A stretch of DNA of 5,390 bases, from positions 1 to 5,390 of the forward strand of contig JAIRZX010000584.1 of NCBI GenBank assembly GCA_031267005.1, written 5' to 3'. Shown piece after piece: positions 1 to 3,993 of this stretch. The DNA comes from Deltaproteobacteria bacterium (lineage in GTDB: Bacteria; Desulfobacterota; Desulfarculia; Adiutricales; Adiutricaceae). Positions within the stretch are counted from its first letter, which is position 1; the number at the start of each line of letters is the position of its first letter. A program made the translations under genes and the position numbers. The notes beneath the pieces are model-generated. The model was not told the origin of the DNA, did no database searches, and saw only the letters and a list, made by a program, of their open reading frames with translations.

Positions 1-1458
1 GAGGTCGCCACCGAGGACGCCATGGGCCTCATAGCCGAACTCGGAGACGGGCTGCAGCTTTTCTCCGAACGCAAGCTGGACATGGACCAGATGATGGTGG
101 AGTTCTTCGGGGCCATGCTCTCGGATCTGAAGCAGAAGTTCCAGGTTGAGGTGGAGGCCCCGGCGGTAAAGAGCTCGCGCTCCTCCAAGAGCTCGTCCGC
201 CATGAAGGAGCCGCAGGTTAAGACCATCCGCGTGGACGAGGCCAAGATCGACCTCTTCCTGGAGAGCGTGGGGCGGCTCATCACCAAAAGCGAGATCTTA
301 AACCACCTGCAGTTCTCCTTCCGCAAGGCCGGGGTGGACATAGGCCTGTTGCGGGACTTCTCCACCGTCTCGCGCACCATCTCCAACGACATAGTGAACC
401 TCCAGCGCTCGATAATGGAGGTCCGCCAGGTGGAGATGAACAACATCCTCAAGAAGTTCCCCCGCCTGGTGCGCGACATCTCCCACAAGATCGGCAAGGA
501 GGCCGAGATGGTGATAGTGGGCGAGCGCGTGCCCATCGACAAGTCGCTTCTGGACGACGTCGAGCAGGCTATGGTGCATATCGTCCGCAACGCCGTCGAC
601 CACGGCCTGGAGCTCCCCGAAGACCGCCTGGCAGCGGGCAAGACCCGCCGGGGGACCGTCAGCATAAACGTCACTCAGGAGGAGGCGGCGATATTCATCG
701 AGGTCGCCGACGACGGGCGCGGGCTGGATCTGGAGAAGATCAAGGCCAAGGCGGTCGAGCGCGGGAACATCACCCCCGAGCAACAGGCAGCCATGACCGA
801 CAAGGAAGCCGAGATGCTTGTGTTCAGCTCCGGGCTGTCCACCAAGGACCAGGCTACCGATCTGTCCGGCCGCGGGGTGGGCATGGACGTCGTCATGACG
901 AACCTGAAGAAGTGGAACGGCGAGGTGGTGATAGACAACCGCCCCGGACACGGCATGACCGTGGGCATGCGGCTCCCCATCACCAACACGCTCCTGACCA
1001 AGGAGGCCATCATGCTCCGGGTCGGCACGAGCACCTTCTGCCTGCCCCTGGAGTGCGTAAACGAAATAGTGACCGTGCCCACCTCCGACGTCCACCACCA
1101 CAAGGACGGCGCGGTCTTCCGCCACCGGGACATGGTCATCTCGGTAATCGACCTCAAGTCGCTCTTGGGGCTGGACGACAACGCCATGAACGCGTCAGCC
1201 GCCGCGCCTTCCGAGGCCGGGGCATTGGGCGGCGTCCACGGCCAGAACGGCGGGACCCTGGTCTTCATAATTCTCCGGGGCAAGGCCGACGACCGCCAGT
1301 CGATACTGGCCGACGAGATCCTGGGACAGCAGAAGATAGTCATAAAGGAATTCGAACTGGAGACGTTCCGGAAGCTCCCCTATTTCAACGGACTCACTCT
1401 CCTCGGGGACGGGCGCGTCGTCCTAATCCTCGACTCAGACAAGCTCATCGAGTCGTAG
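1..1458 (+). CDS. cheA: Chemotaxis histidine kinase CheA, C-terminal part (5' end outside window)
   Basis: CheA autophosphorylates on a histidine in its N-terminal P1 domain and passes the phosphate to CheY and CheB, working in the cytoplasm in arrays with CheW and chemoreceptors. The frame is open from base 1, so the ATG at 22 is probably internal and P1 lies upstream. Counting from that Met: a linker with a Ser/Lys-rich stretch (about 48-65); P3 dimerisation helices (about 66-135, VDEAKIDLFLESVGRLI); and the P4 ATP-binding domain (about 140-320). P4 has the N box HIVRNAVDHGLE (186-197), G1 box DDGRGLD (230-236), F-box region VFSSGLST (267-274) and G2 box GRGVGMDVV (283-291). The CheW-like P5 domain (about 325-478) follows and carries a Gly/Ala-rich insertion at about 385-412. 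All ATP-site motifs look intact, so the visible part should be functional. The kinase identity is very secure; P1 and the phosphorylated His cannot be seen. No gene follows closely, so cheA is probably last in its transcription unit. Confidence 0.97.
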   Translation, partial: EVATEDAMGLIAELGDGLQLFSERKLDMDQMMVEFFGAMLSDLKQKFQVEVEAPAVKSSRSSKSSSAMKEPQVKTIRVDEAKIDLFLESVGRLITKSEILNHLQFSFRKAGVDIGLLRDFSTVSRTISNDIVNLQRSIMEVRQVEMNNILKKFPRLVRDISHKIGKEAEMVIVGERVPIDKSLLDDVEQAMVHIVRNAVDHGLELPEDRLAAGKTRRGTVSINVTQEEAAIFIEVADDGRGLDLEKIKAKAVERGNITPEQQAAMTDKEAEMLVFSSGLSTKDQATDLSGRGVGMDVVMTNLKKWNGEVVIDNRPGHGMTVGMRLPITNTLLTKEAIMLRVGTSTFCLPLECVNEIVTVPTSDVHHHKDGAVFRHRDMVISVIDLKSLLGLDDNAMNASAAAPSEAGALGGVHGQNGGTLVFIILRGKADDRQSILADEILGQQKIVIKEFELETFRKLPYFNGLTLLGDGRVVLILDSDKLIES

Positions 1459-1482
1459 GGCCTGGAGGACCCCTGGGTTCCG

Positions 1483-1534
1483 GAGGTTCGGGAGGGTACT
1501 GAGGTTCGGGAGGGTGTGAGGTTCGAGAGGGCAC
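1483..1534 (+). repeat. Three tandem copies of a G-rich 17-18 base repeat just after cheA
   Basis: The unit GAGGTTCGGGAGGGT plus two or three variable bases occurs at 1483-1500, 1501-1517 and 1518-1534; the third copy is diverged (GAGGTTCGAGAGGGC). A partial related sequence (GGGTTCCG) precedes it at 1475-1482. The first two copies supply four GGG runs (1490-1492, 1494-1496, 1508-1510, 1512-1514) on the coding strand, so the RNA downstream of the cheA stop could form a G-quadruplex with loops of 1, 11 and 1 bases. The repeat is directly visible; any function is inference. Confidence 0.85.
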
Positions 1535-1596
1535 GGGGGAACCGGGGCAGCGGCGGCTCCGGGCGGAACGCGCGAGAACCGACCGAAAGAACCGCA

Positions 1597-1621
1597 GGAA
1601 CCGGGGGCCCCGTGGAGTTCC
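1597..1621 (+). repeat. Nested inverted repeat
   Basis: Outer arms GGAAC (1597-1601) and GTTCC (1617-1621) enclose the near-palindrome CGGGG-G-CCCCG at 1602-1612. It could fold in RNA, but there is no T-tract after it, so it is not a standard intrinsic terminator. Role unknown. Confidence 0.4.
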
Positions 1622-1639
1622 AAGGATCAGGACGGGCGG

Positions 1640-1679
1640 GAGCATCCGCAGGATTCCCTGAGCATCCGCAGGATTCCCA
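1640..1679. repeat. Two tandem copies of a 20-base repeat
   Basis: Two adjacent copies lie at 1640-1659 and 1660-1679. They are identical over GAGCATCCGCAGGATTCCC and differ only in the last base (T against A). There are two copies and no spacer, so this is not a CRISPR array. The 20-base period is not a multiple of three, which argues against coding function. Confidence 0.9.
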
Positions 1680-1773
1680 GGGTACGGACACTCCGCGAGG
1701 TCCCTGGCGGGCCGGAATAGCCGCGGCGGCGCCGGGTCCGGGAAATAGTGGCGTACAGGCTGATTTGCGCGTT

Positions 1774-1796
1774 TAACCCGTACAGGCGACGGGTTA
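1774..1796. repeat. Perfect 8-base-pair inverted repeat (hairpin candidate)
   Basis: TAACCCGT (1774-1781) and ACGGGTTA (1789-1796) are exact reverse complements separated by a 7-base loop. No T-run follows on the + strand. The sequence CGTACAGGC inside this hairpin (1779-1787) also occurs directly upstream at 1752-1760. The perfect 12-base palindrome TCCTGCGCAGGA lies shortly after, at 1811-1822. Such a cluster could be a protein-binding site or a weak attenuator-like structure; which one cannot be told from sequence. Confidence 0.5.
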
Positions 1797-2266
1797 CGCT
1801 CGGGGCGCGTTCCTGCGCAGGACAGTTTCGGCATCCTTAAGAATTATAAACGGTGATCTAATGGCGCTCGACGGATTCGGAAATATTTTCGAAAAGCATT
1901 AACAATTCTTACACTAAAGCTTTAAAATAATTATACTCTTTAATAGGAAAACCTAAACAAAATTATCAGGTAAAATTGAAGCTCGCTTGTCCGTTATTGC
2001 CTTTATGCCGGAAACGCTTGTCCTGCAAGCCTTTCCTTTCAGGAATCGTCATGTTTAGGCGATTTCAGTATCGGCTGCAGCGGATAATTTTGAATTATTT
2101 CTTCGGATTTTCGCTGTTCCAGAATATTTTTTTTATAAGCATCCCGGTTCCCGCGAGGCCGATATTTTGCGCGCAGCAGAAGCTTATTGCCCCCTATCAC
2201 GCGCCTGGCGCGCGCCGCGCTTGCTGAAGCCAAGGCTTCCGCGCCGGGTTAGGGGACTCGATCCCT

Positions 2267-2295
2267 TTGCCCTCCGGGCGCTTCCGACTTATAAT
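2267..2295 (+). promoter_or_regulatory. Sigma-70-type promoter for the secreted-protein gene
   Basis: A perfect -10 box, TATAAT at 2290-2295, has TTGCCC at 2267-2272 (four of six matches to TTGACA) exactly 17 bases upstream. Transcription should start near 2302, leaving a leader of about 140 bases before the ATG at 2441. It lies on the correct strand in an otherwise gene-free region, with the next gene directly downstream. It is a motif match only. Confidence 0.5.
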
Positions 2296-2301
2296 AACAG
2301 A

Positions 2302-2440
2302 GTCGTTTTACCGCGCCCCAGCGCGGGACGGCTCGCCTTCCCGGACAACCATAGGGCTTTTGGCCCTCCCGCCGCTCCCCCTCCGGGGTTCCACCCTTCA
2401 ACGCCAGACGTCAAGGACGTTTACACTCCAAGGGGTCATT
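2302..2440 (+). promoter_or_regulatory. Structured 5' leader of the secreted-protein mRNA
   Basis: The inferred leader can form several local hairpins. Near the predicted 5' end, CCGCGC (2311-2316) pairs with GCGCGG (2321-2326) around a CCCA loop. AGGGC (2353-2357) pairs with GCCCT (2363-2367). ACGTC (2408-2412) pairs with GACGT (2416-2420) just before the ribosome site. The 5'-proximal hairpin could simply stabilise the mRNA. I recognise no known riboswitch. The leader's extent depends on the predicted promoter being real. Confidence 0.3.
2430..2435 (+). promoter_or_regulatory. Ribosome binding site that fixes the start at 2441
   Basis: AAGGGG sits five bases before the ATG at 2441. The frame is open further upstream to 2267, but the upstream part lacks a comparable site, overlaps the predicted promoter, and would put 58 residues in front of an obvious signal peptide. 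Confidence 0.65.
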
Positions 2441-3127
2441 ATGCGCAAGCACGCTTACACCCTCGCCGCCGTACTGGCGTGCGCACTAATCCCCGCCACT
2501 GCGGGCATCATCATGGCCCAGGCCGGGGCCGCGACCCCGCCGCCGCCCGCCCAGCCGGGGCAGGGCTACTACGGGACCGACATGCAGCCCGGGCAGCCCG
2601 CGCAGCCTGGCCAGCCCGATCCGGCGGAAGGGTTGCTGACGGAGATCTTCTCCGACCCTAACCAGGCTCCGGGCCAGGCTCCGGGCCAGCAGGCCCAGGC
2701 GCCGCCGATCCCGGGCCAGCCGGGCGCCCCCGGAGCGGCGCAGCCGGCCGGAGGGGGTACCGGAATCTTGACTCCCCCGGGAGTGCCCAGCCCGGTCAGC
2801 ACGCCCGCCCGGCCCGGCGAGGCTGTGGTAGAGCGCCAGGACGGGCCGCCAGTCGTCTCGGGAGGTGTGGGCCAGCCGCCCGCGGCGCCTCCGGTGCAGG
2901 TCCGCCGCAGGGCCCGATCCCCTCAATGGCCGACCTCGCCGTGGGTGAAGAGCGTCTACAAAGGCGCCGAAGACGCCTGGCGGTTGAACCACGTCCCGCG
3001 GAGGTGCGCCTCGTTGGTCGACGGAAGGCTCGTCTACCACATAAGGTGCGTGTCCAAGCCCCGCCTGATAGGCAAGCCGATGCCGCCGTACAAGGACAAC
3101 CCTTCCGTCTATTACGTCTGGCCCTAG
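2441..3127 (+). CDS. Secreted Pro/Gly/Gln-rich protein with a two-cysteine C-terminal domain (unknown function)
   Basis: I do not recognise this 228-residue protein. It starts with a Sec signal peptide: basic MRKH, then a hydrophobic stretch to about residue 26 and a likely signal peptidase I site after AQA (residue 28). Cys14 (VLAC) resembles a weak lipobox, but the hydrophobic core continues past it, so a free secreted or periplasmic product is more likely. Residues 32-152 are low complexity, rich in Pro, Gly, Gln and Ala, with recurring PGQ motifs at about 39-97 (for example QAPGQAPGQQ) and one less repetitive island, EGLLTEIFSD (63-72). The C-terminus (about 153-228) is different: a basic patch VRRRARS, several Trp and Tyr, and two cysteines (Cys189, Cys203) 14 apart that could form a disulphide outside the cytoplasm. 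The tail ends VYYVWP. The layout suggests a flexible extracytoplasmic linker carrying a small folded domain, perhaps envelope-associated. It appears to be transcribed alone. The reading frame is well supported; the role is not. Confidence 0.78.
   Translation: MRKHAYTLAAVLACALIPATAGIIMAQAGAATPPPPAQPGQGYYGTDMQPGQPAQPGQPDPAEGLLTEIFSDPNQAPGQAPGQQAQAPPIPGQPGAPGAAQPAGGGTGILTPPGVPSPVSTPARPGEAVVERQDGPPVVSGGVGQPPAAPPVQVRRRARSPQWPTSPWVKSVYKGAEDAWRLNHVPRRCASLVDGRLVYHIRCVSKPRLIGKPMPPYKDNPSVYYVWP
2663..2689 (+). repeat. In-frame 12-base tandem repeat within the secreted-protein gene
   Basis: CAGGCTCCGGGC occurs at 2663-2674 and 2675-2686, followed by the start of a third copy (CAG). It encodes repeated QAPG. 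The 12-base unit keeps the frame, so slippage here could lengthen or shorten the Pro/Gly/Gln linker without breaking the protein. Confidence 0.85.
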
Positions 3128-3167
3128 GCCGTTTGAAGCAGGCTTTTTCGGGCCCTTAACGGACGAG

Positions 3168-3228
3168 TGCCCGTCAGGGGCGGCGGCCAGCGGCCCCTCA
3201 TGGCTTTCAGGGCCCCTGCCGTCGGGCA
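3168..3228 (+). repeat. Large GC-rich inverted repeat in the 3' untranslated region
   Basis: TGCCCG (3168-3173) and CAGGGGC (3175-3181) pair with GCCCCTG (3212-3218) and CGGGCA (3223-3228), giving two helices separated by an uneven internal loop (1 against 4 bases). A competing hairpin uses AGGGGC (3176-3181) and GCCCCT (3193-3198). With the terminator just downstream, it forms a highly structured tail on the secreted-protein mRNA, or possibly a separate small RNA of about 150 bases. No promoter was identified for a separate RNA. Confidence 0.4.
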
Positions 3229-3250
3229 TCAGGCTTCGTTCGCTGCTCTG

Positions 3251-3290
3251 TCGCCGGATGCGGTTTTAAGCCGTGTCCGGCGATTTTGTG
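3251..3290 (+). terminator. Rho-independent terminator of the secreted-protein gene
   Basis: TCGCCGGA (3251-3258) pairs exactly with TCCGGCGA (3276-3283). Pairing continues inward through two G-U wobbles, CGG (3261-3263) with CCG (3271-3273), and one more wobble, giving about 14 pairs closed by a 5-base loop. TTTTGTGTT follows at 3284-3292. The strong GC stem followed by a T-tract is the standard intrinsic-terminator form. It lies about 125 bases after the stop codon at 3125-3127, with no gene between. Confidence 0.75.
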
Positions 3291-3363
3291 TTGGGCGCTG
3301 GCGATCTCCGTACAAACGCGTTTGAGGAGAGCTTTTTTAGGAATCAACGATCGTGGAGCGTGC

Positions 3364-3471
3364 GTTTGCGGGGCTATCGTTTTCACCGCTTTGCGGTGCC
3401 GTCGTTTTCAATGCTTTGTTTGCGGGGCGCTCGAACTTATGACTGTCTAACGCCGGGCGGGGATGACTGTC
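3364..3471. repeat. Compact cluster of nested direct repeats with a hairpin
   Basis: GTTTGCGGGGC occurs at 3364-3374 and 3418-3428 (54 bases apart). Between the copies, TCGTTTTCA occurs at 3377-3385 and 3402-3410 (25 apart), and CACCGC (3384-3389) pairs with GCGGTG (3393-3398) around a 3-base loop. Just downstream, ATGACTGTC occurs at 3439-3447 and 3463-3471 (24 apart). This is more internal repetition than the other non-coding stretches show and resembles a short interspersed or palindromic repeat element. Whether it recurs elsewhere in the genome cannot be told here. Confidence 0.6.
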
Positions 3472-3614
3472 ATTCGGCTGTCCAGAAAGGCCGGGAGGGT
3501 GGTCTGCCGACGGGAGGCTCTGCCAATTCGGACGGAGAACTCCACGCATTGAAGCGTCGACTGTATGAAAGCGTTCGGAGATGACGCGCTAAGGATCAGC
3601 AAAAGAGTTGAGAA

Positions 3615-3671
3615 GATCCGCGAAAGATCCGCGGAAGAGACGCGGAAGAGACGCGGAAGAGACGCGGAAGG
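3615..3671 (+). repeat. Purine-rich tandem repeat with an 11-base unit
   Basis: GACGCGGAAGA occurs at 3639-3649 and 3650-3660, with a third copy at 3661-3671 differing in the last base. Two diverged copies precede it: GATCCGCGAAA at 3615-3625 and GATCCGCGGAAGA at 3626-3638. The 11-base period breaks any reading frame between copies, so this is probably a non-coding, slippage-prone tract. Confidence 0.85.
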
Positions 3672-3993
3672 CGCGAGGCGCTCCATGGCGTGAGCCTTTA
3701 GCCGCAGCCTTTAGGGGGCTTCTGGAAATCCAGACAACGAGAACGCGTTATTCTTTAAAGGAGTGAACGCGCAAGCATTCGATTCGCGCGATTTTATCGT
3801 GATAACTTCCGGGTGGAAAGGGAAAACGCCCAGAAGGAGAATATCGAAATAAACGCCCCGGCAGGAAACGGGTGAGGTTTTCATTTCGCGAATACAACCT
3901 GCGGGGCGGCTAACCACTGGGGGCGAACGCCTGAATTCTTGAAAATGTCGGCTCCGGACAGCGGCTGAATGCTCGATGGAGGCGGCAGGATTG

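Larger units (their letters stand above)
1459..2266. other. Long intergenic region after cheA: G-rich repetitive half, then AT-rich half
   Basis: No convincing gene is seen in these 808 bases. Open frames exist on both strands at about 1445-1834, but they overlap one another, translate to low-complexity Gly/Arg/Pro/Ser sequence and show no ribosome site, so I treat them as products of GC-rich composition. The first part (1459-1830) holds two tandem repeats and some hairpins, annotated separately. The second part (about 1835-2150) is AT-rich, with 11 of 60 G or C at 1921-1980. It contains one promoter-like pair, CTTACA at 1908-1913 and TATACT at 1932-1937 with an 18-base spacer, but no gene begins near it. 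Short GC-rich inverted repeats follow at 2201-2211 (GCGCC, one base, GGCGC) and 2226-2239 (GAAGCC, AA, GGCTTC). No clear intrinsic terminator for cheA was found. Confidence 0.6.
3128..3993. other. Intergenic region between convergent genes, rich in hairpins and short repeats
   Basis: These 866 bases hold no gene I can support with confidence. From the left there is a GC-rich structured stretch and an intrinsic terminator, a nested-repeat element (3364-3471), a purine-rich 11-base tandem repeat (3615-3671) and a pair of AGCCTTTAG direct repeats (3693-3701, 3706-3714). Open frames at 3273-3584 (+, GTG start inside the terminator stem) and 3337-3549, 3447-3686 (-) overlap each other and resemble nothing I know. 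Two small minus-strand frames, 3881-4006 and 3711-3884, chain by short overlaps onto the end of the nuclease gene and are treated as a finding rather than as genes. No convincing minus-strand terminator for the nuclease gene was seen. Confidence 0.55.

Noticed and set aside
298..1343. Long minus-strand ORFs of 275 and 222 residues inside cheA.
   Set aside because: They are antisense shadows of a GC-rich gene whose + strand frame encodes all the conserved CheA motifs.
1640..1679. A possible CRISPR array.
   Set aside because: There are only two directly abutting copies of a 20-base unit, no spacers and no cas genes.
1445..1834. Overlapping Gly/Arg/Pro-rich ORFs on both strands after cheA.
   Set aside because: They arise from GC-rich repetitive DNA with few stop codons, and contain repeats of 17 to 20 bases that do not keep the frame.
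2136..2165. A flagellar sigma-28-like promoter: GCCGATAT at 2158-2165 with TAAG at 2136-2139, tempting because of the nearby cheA.
   Set aside because: The spacer is 18 bases rather than about 15 and the upstream box is incomplete. The better sigma-70 match at 2267-2295 lies closer to the gene.
1976..2227. An 83-residue + strand ORF with several hydrophobic and aromatic residues.
   Set aside because: It uses a TTG start with only a weak AGG upstream, follows AT-rich composition and has no recognisable motif.
2240..2275. A tRNA T-arm-like stretch (AGGGG, 7 bases, CCCTT) near 2251.
   Set aside because: The loop does not match the TTCRA pattern and no acceptor, D or anticodon arms can be drawn around it.
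2267..2440. An N-terminal extension of the secreted protein by 58 residues, from a TTG at 2267.
   Set aside because: It lacks a good ribosome site, overlaps the predicted promoter, and would bury a clear signal peptide that follows a good ribosome site at 2430-2435.
2486..3229. A 247-residue minus-strand ORF opposite the secreted-protein gene.
   Set aside because: It is an antisense shadow of Pro/Gly-rich codons. The + strand frame has a ribosome site, signal peptide, promoter and terminator.
3565..3693. A 42-residue highly charged ORF running through the 11-base repeat.
   Set aside because: The 11-base unit is out of frame from copy to copy, and no ribosome site precedes the ATG.
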